From an uncultured Eubacteriales bacterium (lineage in GTDB: Bacteria > Bacillota > Clostridia > Oscillospirales > Oscillospiraceae): 11,638 nt of DNA. Positions 1 to 6,301 of the stretch are shown piece by piece (the stretch's first letter is position 1; each line of letters begins with the position of its first letter). The notes beneath the pieces were generated by a model. It ran no database searches, was not told the origin of the DNA, and was given only the letters and a program-made list of their open reading frames with translations. Made by a program: the position numbers and the translations under genes. The stretch spans positions 1-11,638 of the forward strand of contig UQYT01000051.1 of assembly GCA_900545405.1 (NCBI GenBank), in the 5' to 3' direction.

Positions 1-76
1 GGTGAAACTCCGCCTCGCCCGGGTTCCGGGCCAACACCGTGTCGTATACCCGCTTCAGATACTCGTTTGTCAGCAT
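1..76 (-). CDS. gdhA: NADP-type glutamate dehydrogenase, N-terminal fragment (runs off left edge)
   Basis: Only the first 25 codons are in the window. They read MLTNEYLKRVYDTVLARN followed by PGEAEFH. This matches the start of hexameric bacterial glutamate dehydrogenases, in which a short N-terminal helix leads into a conserved (N/E)P-x-E-x-EF-x-QAV-x-EVL stretch. The ATG at 76-74 is preceded on the minus strand by a GTGAGG ribosome binding site about 8 nt away. The gene lies 24 bp downstream of the aminotransferase stop on the same strand with no terminator between them, so the two are probably co-transcribed. GDH interconverts 2-oxoglutarate plus ammonia and glutamate in the cytoplasm, which would supply the amino donor for the neighbouring transaminase. 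The catalytic core is outside the window, so the assignment rests on the N-terminal signature and context. Confidence 0.72.
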   Translation of the reverse strand, partial: MLTNEYLKRVYDTVLARNPGEAEFH

Positions 77-100
77 TGAAATGACCTCACTTTCTGAGCA

Positions 101-1279
101 TTACTCGGCGAAAACTTCCTTGAAAGCAGGCAGGGAGCGCTCGATCATCTCCTTGGAGACGCAGTAGCTCAGCCTGAAATAGCCGGGGACACCGAAGGAA
201 TCGGAGGGCACGATGAGCAGGTTCTTTTTCTTGGCCTTCTCGGCAAAGGCCATGGCGTCGCCGCCCGGGGCCTTGACGAAGAGGTAGAAGGCGCCCTGGG
301 GCTTGGCGCACTCGTAGCCGATCTCGGTGAGGCCGTTGTAGAGGAGGTTGCGGTTGACGTCGTAGGCCTCGAGGTCGGGCATGATGTCGCAGCACGCGGC
401 GACGGCGCGCTGGATGAGCGAGGGGGCGCAGACGTGGCCGAGCATACGCGCGGCGCCGGCGACGGCGGCGAAGAGCTCGGCGGAGTCGGTAGCGTCGTCG
501 GGGACCAGGACATAGCCGATGCGCTCGCCGGGGAGGCTCAGGGACTTGGACCAGGAGTAGCAGACGATGGTGTCCTTGTACACGTTGGGGATGAAGGGCA
601 CCTCGACGCCGTCATAGACCAGCTCGCGGTAGGGCTCGTCGGCGATTATATAGATGGGGTGGCCGTACTTCTCGGCGGCGGCGCCGAGGATGGCGCCGAC
701 CTTCTCCAGCGTCTCCTGGCTGAACACGACGCCGGAGGGGTTGTTCGGGGAGTTGACGATGATGGCCTGGGTGTGCTCGTTGACGAGGCTCTCGAGCGCG
801 GCCAGGTCTATCTGGAAGCTGGTGGTGTCCGCGGGGACCATGACGAACTTGTTGCCCGAGGACTCGATGAAGGGCTTATACTCGGGGAAGAAGGGGGCGA
901 TGGCGATGACCTCGCTGTCCTCGCAGGCGAGGGCGGTGAGCGCGGTCATGAGCGCGGGGGCGGCGCCGCAGGTGAAGAAGAGGTTGGCGGGGCGGATGAC
1001 CTTGCCGAAGCGCTCCGTGAGGTTCTTCGCGACGGCCTCGCGGATGGTGTCGTCGCCCGGGCCGCTGGTGTAGCCGTGGACCTTTATGCTGCTCTCGGTG
1101 TTGAGGACGTTGATTATGGTCTCGTTGACCTTCTCGGGCGCGGGGATGGAGGGGTTGCCGAGGCTGTAATCGAAGACGTTCTCCTCGCCCACGATCTTGG
1201 CCTGCTGGCGGCCGTACTCGAACACCTCGCGTATGTAGGAGCGAACGCTGCCCAGTCCGTATGCCGTTTTGTTAAACAT
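101..1279 (-). CDS. PLP-dependent class I/II aminotransferase
   Basis: This is a 392-residue fold-type I aminotransferase of the aspartate-aminotransferase superfamily, a cytoplasmic enzyme moving an amino group between an amino acid and a 2-oxo acid. The visible family motifs are the SPNNPSG loop (177-183), DEPY with the PLP-pyridine Asp (214-217), the Schiff-base lysine K245 in SWSKS, the phosphate-contacting GERIGY (251-256), and R369 in GYFRLSY as the substrate-carboxylate arginine. Length is normal. I chose the ATG at 1279 because a perfect AAAGGAGG lies 8 nt upstream. The in-frame ATG at 1336 has no such site, and its extra 19 residues look like leader translation. The gene is followed after 24 bp by the glutamate dehydrogenase start. 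Substrate preference cannot be read from the sequence; aspartate, alanine or aromatic specificity are all possible. Confidence 0.93.
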   Translation of the reverse strand: MFNKTAYGLGSVRSYIREVFEYGRQQAKIVGEENVFDYSLGNPSIPAPEKVNETIINVLNTESSIKVHGYTSGPGDDTIREAVAKNLTERFGKVIRPANLFFTCGAAPALMTALTALACEDSEVIAIAPFFPEYKPFIESSGNKFVMVPADTTSFQIDLAALESLVNEHTQAIIVNSPNNPSGVVFSQETLEKVGAILGAAAEKYGHPIYIIADEPYRELVYDGVEVPFIPNVYKDTIVCYSWSKSLSLPGERIGYVLVPDDATDSAELFAAVAGAARMLGHVCAPSLIQRAVAACCDIMPDLEAYDVNRNLLYNGLTEIGYECAKPQGAFYLFVKAPGGDAMAFAEKAKKKNLLIVPSDSFGVPGYFRLSYCVSKEMIERSLPAFKEVFAE

Positions 1280-1383
1280 GCTGTTTGCCTCCTTTGATCT
1301 CATATCCGGGTTTTTTTGTAGGATATGCACAATCACCCTGCTGGTACTCCAGCCCGCTGCTCGGGCAATTTATCCTTATCTAT

Positions 1384-1414
1384 ATTCTAAACTCTACAAC
1401 TGGTATAAAGTCAA
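1384..1414 (-). promoter_or_regulatory. Candidate sigma-70 promoter for aminotransferase/gdhA, with nearby inverted repeats
   Basis: On the minus strand there is TTGACT (1414-1409), a 19-nt spacer and TAGAAT (1389-1384), about 105 nt upstream of the aminotransferase ATG. The spacer is longer than ideal. The region also carries repeated TTGTA words: ACTCTACAA at 1391-1399 is matched in inverted orientation by TTGTAGAGT at 1440-1448, and TACAA-CGC-TTGTA (1432-1444) is a short palindrome just upstream of the -35. These could be operator half-sites. Confidence 0.45.
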
Positions 1415-1457
1415 GAGCTTTTTGCAAATTTTACAACGCTTGTAGAGTCTGCGGACG

Positions 1458-1494
1458 AAAAGCGCCCGGCGCGGCTGGGGGCCGTACCGGGCGC
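1458..1494 (-). terminator. Rho-independent terminator of the lipase gene
   Basis: Immediately after the lipase stop, the minus strand has GCGCCCGG (1494-1487), a 17-nt loop that can pair further internally, CCGGGCGC (1469-1462), then TTTT (1461-1458). It separates the lipase transcript from the aminotransferase promoter downstream. Confidence 0.75.
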
Positions 1495-1500
1495 GGGGGG

Positions 1501-2442
1501 TCAGTCTATTTTCTTGAAGAGCCAGTTGAGGATGTCGCGGTAGACCTCGTCGCGGTTGAGCTCGTTGAGCATCTCGTGGCGGCCCTCCTTGTAGAACTTG
1601 TAGAACACGTCGCGCATGCCGGCGCGGATGAACAGGCTGTACACCTTGGCGACCTGCATGCCGTTGCCGCCGACGGGGTCCTTGTCGCCGCTCATGAAGT
1701 AGACGGGCGTGTCCTTGTTCATCTTCTCGAGGTTGTGCCTCCGGCCGATGATGGAGAGGCCGAACATCATGTCGCGGAAGAGGCTGGTCGTGGGCGTGAA
1801 GGTGCACATCGGGTCCTGGGCGTAGGCGTCCACGACGGCCTCGTCGCGCGTGAGCCAGTCGTATTTGGTGCGCTTGGGCTCAAAGCCCTTGTTGTAGCTG
1901 CCGAAGGCGACGTTGGAGATGGTCTCGCTGCGGTGCATGGGGCCGTTTTTGAGCATGTCGCCGTCGCAGAGGAAGCGGCCCGCGGCCACCACCGGCTCCG
2001 GCGGCTGGCCCGTGCCCGAGAGGATGACCCCCGCGAGCGGCGCCTCGGGATAGCGTATCAAGTGCGTCCGCGCGAGGAAGGAGCCCATCGAGTGGCCGAA
2101 GAGGAAATACGGCACGTCCGGCCACTTCTCCGCCGTCAGGCAGCGCAGCGTCTCGATGTCCGCCGTGACCTTGTACCAGCCGTCCTCCATCGCAAAGAAG
2201 CCGACGTACTCCGGGCCGAGCACGCTCTCGCCGTGGCCGAGGTGGTCGTTGCCCACGACGACGAAGCCCTTCGAGGCCAGGAAGCGCGCGAAATCCGCGT
2301 AGCGGCCTATGTACTCGTTGATGCCGTGCGAGAGCTGCACCACGCCGTTTATGTCGCAGTCCGGCACCCACTCGCGCACGTGTATGGGCGTCGCCCCGTC
2401 GGCCGAGGTGAAGGTGTAATTATTTTCGGTGATTATGGGCAT
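1501..2442 (-). CDS. Alpha/beta hydrolase, monoacylglycerol lipase / lysophospholipase type
   Basis: This is a 313-residue alpha/beta hydrolase of the Hydrolase_4 (serine aminopeptidase S33) group. Members hydrolyse monoacylglycerols or lysophospholipids to fatty acid plus glycerol or a glycerophosphodiester. Motifs in order are the oxyanion-side HGINEY (39-44), DHLGHGES (66-73), the nucleophile elbow GHSMG (116-120, Ser118), SGDKDPVG with candidate Asp255, and GRHEMLNE with His289. This is a complete triad in the usual order and spacing. There is no signal peptide or membrane segment, so it should be cytoplasmic. AGGAGG lies 9 nt before the ATG at 2442 but only 3 nt before the in-frame ATG at 2448, so I prefer 2442. 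The gene diverges from glycerol kinase, which fits glycerol release followed by phosphorylation, but the true substrate is inferred. Confidence 0.88.
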   Translation of the reverse strand: MPIITENNYTFTSADGATPIHVREWVPDCDINGVVQLSHGINEYIGRYADFARFLASKGFVVVGNDHLGHGESVLGPEYVGFFAMEDGWYKVTADIETLRCLTAEKWPDVPYFLFGHSMGSFLARTHLIRYPEAPLAGVILSGTGQPPEPVVAAGRFLCDGDMLKNGPMHRSETISNVAFGSYNKGFEPKRTKYDWLTRDEAVVDAYAQDPMCTFTPTTSLFRDMMFGLSIIGRRHNLEKMNKDTPVYFMSGDKDPVGGNGMQVAKVYSLFIRAGMRDVFYKFYKEGRHEMLNELNRDEVYRDILNWLFKKID

Positions 2443-2447
2443 TTTCA

Positions 2448-2477
2448 TTTACCTCCTCATGTGTTATTCTTTATAAG
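2448..2477 (+). promoter_or_regulatory. Candidate promoter for the glpK operon
   Basis: On the plus strand there is TTTACC (2448-2453), an 18-nt spacer and TATAAG (2472-2477), about 46 nt before the glpK ATG. The -10 is good and the -35 weak. It overlaps the divergent lipase promoter region, so the two promoters probably interfere or are co-regulated. I see no obvious cre site. Confidence 0.4.
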
Positions 2478-2480
2478 GAG

Positions 2481-2509
2481 ATTTTAGTCTAATTCGGCAC
2501 TCAAGTCAA
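2481..2509 (-). promoter_or_regulatory. Sigma-70 promoter for the lipase
   Basis: On the minus strand there is TTGACT (2509-2504), a 17-nt spacer and TAAAAT (2486-2481), about 39 nt upstream of the lipase start. The -35 sits beside the glpK ribosome binding site (2511-2517), so polymerase bound here would cover the glpK leader. Confidence 0.7.
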
Positions 2510-2523
2510 CAAGGAGGCTTCAG

Positions 2524-4032
2524 ATGAAAGGCTACGTCATCGCCCTCGACCAGGGCACGACAAGTTCCCGCGCCATAGTGTTCAACCGCAGCGGCGAGAT
2601 AGTCTCGCTCGCGCAGTACGACTACCCGCAGATATACCCGAGGCCCGGCTGGGTCGAGCACGACCCGGCGGACATCCTCGGCACACAGATACACGCGCTC
2701 TCGGACGCCTTTGCCAAGAGCGGCGTCGAGGCCGCGGACATCGCCGCCATCGGCGTCACCAACCAGCGCGAGACCACCCTCGTCTGGGACCGCACCACGG
2801 GCAAACCCGTCTACAACGCCATCGTCTGGCAGTGCCGCCGGACCGCGGCCTTCTGCGACCGGCTGGCCGCAGAGGGCGTCGGCGCATACATAAGGGACAA
2901 GACGGGCCTGCTCATCGACGCCTACTTTTCCGGCACCAAGATACGCTGGATACTCGAAAACGTGCCGGGCGCGCGCGAGCGGGCCGAGCGCGGCGAGCTC
3001 ATCTTCGGCACCGTGGACTCCTGGCTCATCTGGAACCTCACCGGTGGGCGGGAGCACATCTCGGACTACTCCAACTGCTCGCGCACGATGCTCTTCGACA
3101 TAGACCGCCTGCGCTGGGACGAGGACCTGTGCCGCGTGCTGGGCGTGCCGATGAGCATGCTGCCCGCGCCGGTGCCGTCCTCGGCGGAGTACGGCCGCAT
3201 CGCGCCGGGCATAAAGGGGCTCGAAGCGCTCGCAGGCGTGCCCATCTGCGGCAGCGCGGGCGACCAGGCCGCGGCGCTGCTCGGCCAGGGCTGCGTCCAT
3301 CCCGGCGAGGCCAAGAACACCTACGGCACCGGCTGCTTCACGCTCATGAACACCGGCGACCGCAGTGTCCGCAGCCTCTCCGGCATGCTCACCAGCGTCG
3401 CCTGGAGCCTGAACGGCCACACGACCTACGCCCTCGAGGGCAGCGTGTTCAACGCCGGCAGCTCCATACAGTGGCTGCGCGACGAGGTGGGGCTCATCGC
3501 CTCCGCGGGCGAGAGCGGCCCGCTGGCCGAGTCCGTGCCCGACAACGGCGGCGTCTACCTCGTCTCGGCCTTCACCGGCCTCGGCGCGCCGCACTGGGAC
3601 ATGTACGCCCGCGGCACCATGGTCGGCCTCACCCGCGGCACCACAAAGGCCCACATAGTCCGCGCCGCGCTCGAGGGCATCGCCTACCAGGTCAAGGACC
3701 TGCTCGACGCCATGGAGATGGACTCCGGCCGCACGCTCTCCGTGCTCCGCGTGGACGGCGGCGCCTCGGTCAGCGACTTCCTCATGCAGTTCCAGGCCGA
3801 CATACTCAGAAAACCCATCGACCGCCCCAAGATGGTGGAGACCACCGCCTTCGGCGCGGCCTTCCTCGCCGGGCTCTCCGCCGGGCTCTGGAGCGACGTC
3901 TCCGAGATCGCCGCGCTGCGGCAGTCGGAGAAGGTGTTCACGCCCGCCATGGACCTCGAAACGGCGGAAAAATATCACGGCGAATGGCTCCGTGCGGTGG
4001 AGCGCGCCAAAAAGTGGGAGAAGGCACAATGA
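2524..4032 (+). CDS. glpK: Glycerol kinase
   Basis: This is a 502-residue FGGY-family kinase, the usual glycerol kinase length, which phosphorylates glycerol to sn-glycerol 3-phosphate with ATP in the cytoplasm. It has the N-terminal phosphate loop DQGTTSSR (9-16), GWVEHDP (42-48), glycerol-contacting R82/E83 in NQRET, W102 in IVWQ, Y134, the catalytic Asp D247 in AGDQ, KNTYGTGCF (264-272), and the adenosine-binding DGGAS (411-415). AAGGAGG lies 6 nt before the ATG. The stop overlaps the next start (ATGA). One oddity is the segment that in enterococcal GlpK carries the HPr-phosphorylated histidine. Here it reads APGIKGLEALAGVP and has no histidine, so PTS-dependent activation looks unlikely. 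The E. coli-type GGKGGTR fructose-bisphosphate loop is also absent. Confidence 0.97.
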   Translation: MKGYVIALDQGTTSSRAIVFNRSGEIVSLAQYDYPQIYPRPGWVEHDPADILGTQIHALSDAFAKSGVEAADIAAIGVTNQRETTLVWDRTTGKPVYNAIVWQCRRTAAFCDRLAAEGVGAYIRDKTGLLIDAYFSGTKIRWILENVPGARERAERGELIFGTVDSWLIWNLTGGREHISDYSNCSRTMLFDIDRLRWDEDLCRVLGVPMSMLPAPVPSSAEYGRIAPGIKGLEALAGVPICGSAGDQAAALLGQGCVHPGEAKNTYGTGCFTLMNTGDRSVRSLSGMLTSVAWSLNGHTTYALEGSVFNAGSSIQWLRDEVGLIASAGESGPLAESVPDNGGVYLVSAFTGLGAPHWDMYARGTMVGLTRGTTKAHIVRAALEGIAYQVKDLLDAMEMDSGRTLSVLRVDGGASVSDFLMQFQADILRKPIDRPKMVETTAFGAAFLAGLSAGLWSDVSEIAALRQSEKVFTPAMDLETAEKYHGEWLRAVERAKKWEKAQ

Positions 4033-4610
4033 GCGAAAGCATACTCGTAGTCAAAACCGAATACCTCGCCCCCTATATCGCGGGCAAAAACGGCCTCATC
4101 CGCGGCCACGACGCGGAGATACTCGACATCGTCACCGCGCGCCACGAGTTCCGGCCCCGGCCCGAGATGGAGGAGGACCCGTCCTACCGGCAGATCATCC
4201 CCTACGTCGTCCTCACGCGCGGGGAGGAGGTCTTCGTCCTCCGGCGGCTCAAAAAGGGCGGCGAAGCCCGCCTGCACGGGCTGCTCTCCATCGGCGTCGG
4301 CGGGCACATCAACCCCGTTGACGACGCCGTGCGCGGCGAGGCGCTCATGCGCGGCCTGCGCCGCGAGGTCGAGGAGGAGGTAGAGCTCGAGCGCGAGCTC
4401 TCGCTCACGCCCGTCGGCGTCATAAACGAGGAGACCAACGCCGTCGGCAGCGTCCACCTCGGCTTCATGTTCACCATGGAGGTCGCCGGCGAGGTCCGCG
4501 TCCGCGAGACCGAAAAGCTCGAGGGCTTCTGGGTCAAAAAATCCGAGCTCCCCGCCCTCGCGGAGCAGCTGGAGGGCTGGTCGAAGATTGCAATGGAGGC
4601 GATAGTATGA
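4029..4610 (+). CDS. Nudix-fold predicted phosphoesterase (COG4112 type)
   Basis: This is a 193-residue cytoplasmic protein. The central part (about 55-120) looks like a MutT/Nudix domain. The beta-strand segment YVVLTRGEEVFVLRR leads to GVGGHINP (89-96) and a helix ending in RREVEEEV (111-118). The E-x7-RE-x-x-EE core of the Nudix box is present, but the box is degenerate. The glycine six residues before the first Glu is Asp, and the glycine after EE is replaced. This pattern fits the family annotated as MutT-like predicted phosphoesterases, whose substrate is unknown. The start at 4029 overlaps the glpK stop by 4 bp, and the stop overlaps the DUF1015 start in the same way, so translation is probably coupled. 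The long N-terminal extension in the same frame inside glpK is only an overlapping frame. Confidence 0.85.
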   Translation: MSESILVVKTEYLAPYIAGKNGLIRGHDAEILDIVTARHEFRPRPEMEEDPSYRQIIPYVVLTRGEEVFVLRRLKKGGEARLHGLLSIGVGGHINPVDDAVRGEALMRGLRREVEEEVELERELSLTPVGVINEETNAVGSVHLGFMFTMEVAGEVRVRETEKLEGFWVKKSELPALAEQLEGWSKIAMEAIV

Positions 4611-5806
4611 GAGTTTTCACACCCGCGGACATACTCCTTCCGCGCGTTGACGATATGACGAAGTGGAGCTGCATAGCCTGCGACCAGTTCACCGCCGAGC
4701 CCGAGTACTGGCGGGAGGCCGAGCGCATAGTCGGCTCCGAACCGAGCACCCTGCGGCTCATGCTGCCCGAGGCCTGGCTCGGCGTGCGCGACAGCGCCGC
4801 GGAGACCAGGAAGATATACGCGGCCATGAAGGATTATGTAAACCGCGGCATATTCCGCACGGTGGAGGACAGCTTCGTGTACGTGGAGCGGACGCTGCCC
4901 TCGGGCGCGGTGCGCCGGGGCCTGGTGGGCAAGCTGGACCTCGAGTGCTACGACTGGGCGCCGGGGAGCGCCACGCCGGTGCGGGCGACGGAGGGCACGG
5001 TGGAGAGCCGCCTCCCCGCGCGCGTGGAGGTGCGCCGCGGCGCGACGCTGGAGATGCCGCACATCATGGTGTTCATAGACGACCCGGAGAACGCGGTCAT
5101 ACCCTCGGCCGCGGGCGGGGAGGCGCTCTATGACTTCGAGCTGATGCTCGGCGGCGGTCACATACGCGGCAGCCGCGTGACGGGCGAGGCGGCGGAGCGG
5201 CTGACGGCGGCGCTGGAGGCCCCGGAGGGGTCGGTGCGCTTTGCGATGGGCGACGGGAACCACAGCCTCGCGGCGGCGAAGCGCTGCTGGGAGCAGATAA
5301 AGCGGAACCTCCCGGAGTCGGAGCTGGAGACGCACCCGGCGCGGTATGCGCTGGCGGAGATAGTGAACATCCACGACGAGGCCGTGACCTTCGAGCCCAT
5401 ACACCGCGTGCTGCTGGAGACCGTGCCGCGCGGGTTCATCGAGGAAGCCGCGGCGCGGCTGCCCCGCGGCAAGGGCCAGGCGGTGACGCTGCTGGCTGGC
5501 AGGCGGGAGATGGAGATAGAGACGGGGATGCCCCTCGGCGCGCTGGTGGCGCTGGTGGACGAGCTGCTGGGCGACTGGCGGCGCGAACACGGAGGCGAGC
5601 CGGACTACATCCACGGCGACGAGGAGGCGCGCGCGCTGGGCGGCAAGCCCTCGTCCGTGGGCGTGCTGCTCCCGAGGCTGGAGAAGGCGGAGCTCTTCCC
5701 GTACATCACGGAGCACGGCCCCTACCCGAAAAAGAGCTTCTCCATCGGCCACGCGCGCGACAAGCGCTATTACCTCGAGTGCCGCGCCATCGTGCCGGAA
5801 CTCTGA
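4607..5806 (+). CDS. DUF1015 family protein (COG4198), function unknown
   Basis: This is a 399-residue protein of the DUF1015 family, at full family length. I recognise it by ACDQFTAEPEYW (24-35), RATEGTVESRLPAR (126-139), the central GDGNHSLAAAK motif (215-225), FEPIHR (262-267), and the C-terminal PKKSFSIGHARDKRYYLECR segment (374-393). There are no membrane segments or signal peptide. GDGNHS resembles the D-G-x-H motif of ParB/sulfiredoxin-fold nucleotide-using enzymes, so an enzymatic role is plausible, but this is inference. From memory, DUF1015 genes often lie near serine-biosynthesis genes; that context is absent here. It overlaps the upstream Nudix gene by ATGA and ends the glpK operon. 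Third-position usage shifts from mixed NNC/NNG to strongly NNG after about 4860. Confidence 0.92.
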   Translation: MRVFTPADILLPRVDDMTKWSCIACDQFTAEPEYWREAERIVGSEPSTLRLMLPEAWLGVRDSAAETRKIYAAMKDYVNRGIFRTVEDSFVYVERTLPSGAVRRGLVGKLDLECYDWAPGSATPVRATEGTVESRLPARVEVRRGATLEMPHIMVFIDDPENAVIPSAAGGEALYDFELMLGGGHIRGSRVTGEAAERLTAALEAPEGSVRFAMGDGNHSLAAAKRCWEQIKRNLPESELETHPARYALAEIVNIHDEAVTFEPIHRVLLETVPRGFIEEAAARLPRGKGQAVTLLAGRREMEIETGMPLGALVALVDELLGDWRREHGGEPDYIHGDEEARALGGKPSSVGVLLPRLEKAELFPYITEHGPYPKKSFSIGHARDKRYYLECRAIVPEL

Positions 5807-5811
5807 TATAT

Positions 5812-5846
5812 AAAAAGAGACCCCCGGACGGGGGCCTCTTTTTTTG
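5812..5846 (+). terminator. Rho-independent terminator of the glpK operon
   Basis: AGAGACCCCC (5816-5825) pairs with GGGGGCCTCT (5830-5839) across GGAC, with one internal A-C mismatch, followed by a run of T. It begins 6 nt after the DUF1015 stop. The A-run on the left could allow activity on the other strand, but no convergent gene needs it. Confidence 0.9.
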
Positions 5847-5865
5847 CGCAGGCGCAAATTGCCGG

Positions 5866-5893
5866 TTGACAAACTGAGAATATTGTATATAAT
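5866..5893 (+). promoter_or_regulatory. Consensus sigma-70 promoter of the GntR/ABC operon
   Basis: Both hexamers are perfect: TTGACA (5866-5871), a 16-nt spacer and TATAAT (5888-5893). Transcription would start near 5900, about 25 nt before the TTG start codon. Such a strong promoter overlapped by an operator-like palindrome is typical of a repressed, inducible operon. Confidence 0.85.
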
Positions 5894-5902
5894 CAATATA
5901 CA
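5884..5902 (+). promoter_or_regulatory. GntR-type operator overlapping the -10 box
   Basis: TGTATATAATCAATATACA is a perfect 7-bp inverted repeat with a 5-nt centre lying over the -10. The half-sites GTATA and TATAC fit the general GntR pattern GTnTA...TAnAC. A further AATATACA copy follows at 5904-5911, in direct repeat with 5895-5902. The natural ligand is the regulator encoded immediately downstream, implying autorepression. Confidence 0.65.
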
Positions 5903-5924
5903 CAATATACAAGGGTGATCATAC

Positions 5925-6299
5925 TTGGATATCAAAATCAGCAATGCGGGCGGGGTGCCGATATATGAGCAGATCGTCTCGCAGATAAAGGCTAAGATCA
6001 TCGCCGGGGAGCTCAGGGAGGGGGACGCCCTTCCCTCGATGCGGCTGCTGGCGAAGGAGCTGCGGATAAGCGTCATCACGACGAAGCGCGCGTATGAGGA
6101 GCTCGAGCGCGAGGGCTTCATCGTGTCGATGACGGGCAAGGGCAGCTTTGTGGCGGGCAAGGACCTCGAGTTCGTGCGGGAGGAGCACCTGCGGCAGATA
6201 GAGGAGCTGATGGGCCGCATAGTTGAGCTGGCGGCCGGGTGCGACCTCAGCTGCGAGGAGCTCGTGGAGATGCTGCGCCTCACATTTGAAGGAGACTGA
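5925..6299 (+). CDS. GntR-family transcriptional regulator, YtrA subfamily
   Basis: This is a 124-residue regulator. The N-terminal winged helix-turn-helix (about 9-78) shows PIYEQIVSQIKAKI (12-25), the PSMRLLAKEL region (37-46), the recognition-helix segment VITTKRAYEELE, and the wing GKGSFVA (71-77). The C-terminus is only about 45 residues and mostly helical. That is far too short for a FadR or UTRA ligand domain and typical of the YtrA subfamily, which controls adjacent ABC exporters. The start is TTG at 5925. The preceding GGGTGATC, complementary to the 16S rRNA 3' end, supports it, and the reading frame has no better ATG. Only 2 bp separate it from the ABC ATPase. It probably represses its own operon through the palindrome at 5884-5902. 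Confidence 0.92.
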   Translation: MDIKISNAGGVPIYEQIVSQIKAKIIAGELREGDALPSMRLLAKELRISVITTKRAYEELEREGFIVSMTGKGSFVAGKDLEFVREEHLRQIEELMGRIVELAAGCDLSCEELVEMLRLTFEGD

Positions 6300-6301
6300 A
6301 C

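Noticed and set aside
1280..1336. Upstream ATG at 1336 as start of the aminotransferase
   Set aside because: A perfect AAAGGAGG precedes the ATG at 1279, the homology-like MFN start begins there, and the additional 19 residues contain the ribosome binding site itself.
2443..2448. ATG at 2448 as the lipase start
   Set aside because: Only 3 nt separate it from AGGAGG. The ATG at 2442 has a normal 9-nt spacing. The difference is two residues and remains uncertain.
2506..4029. Long open frame of about 507 codons antisense to glpK
   Set aside because: GC-rich third positions leave the opposite strand open. Its translation is low-complexity (runs of A, G, E, R and V) with no family motif, whereas glpK has all catalytic residues.
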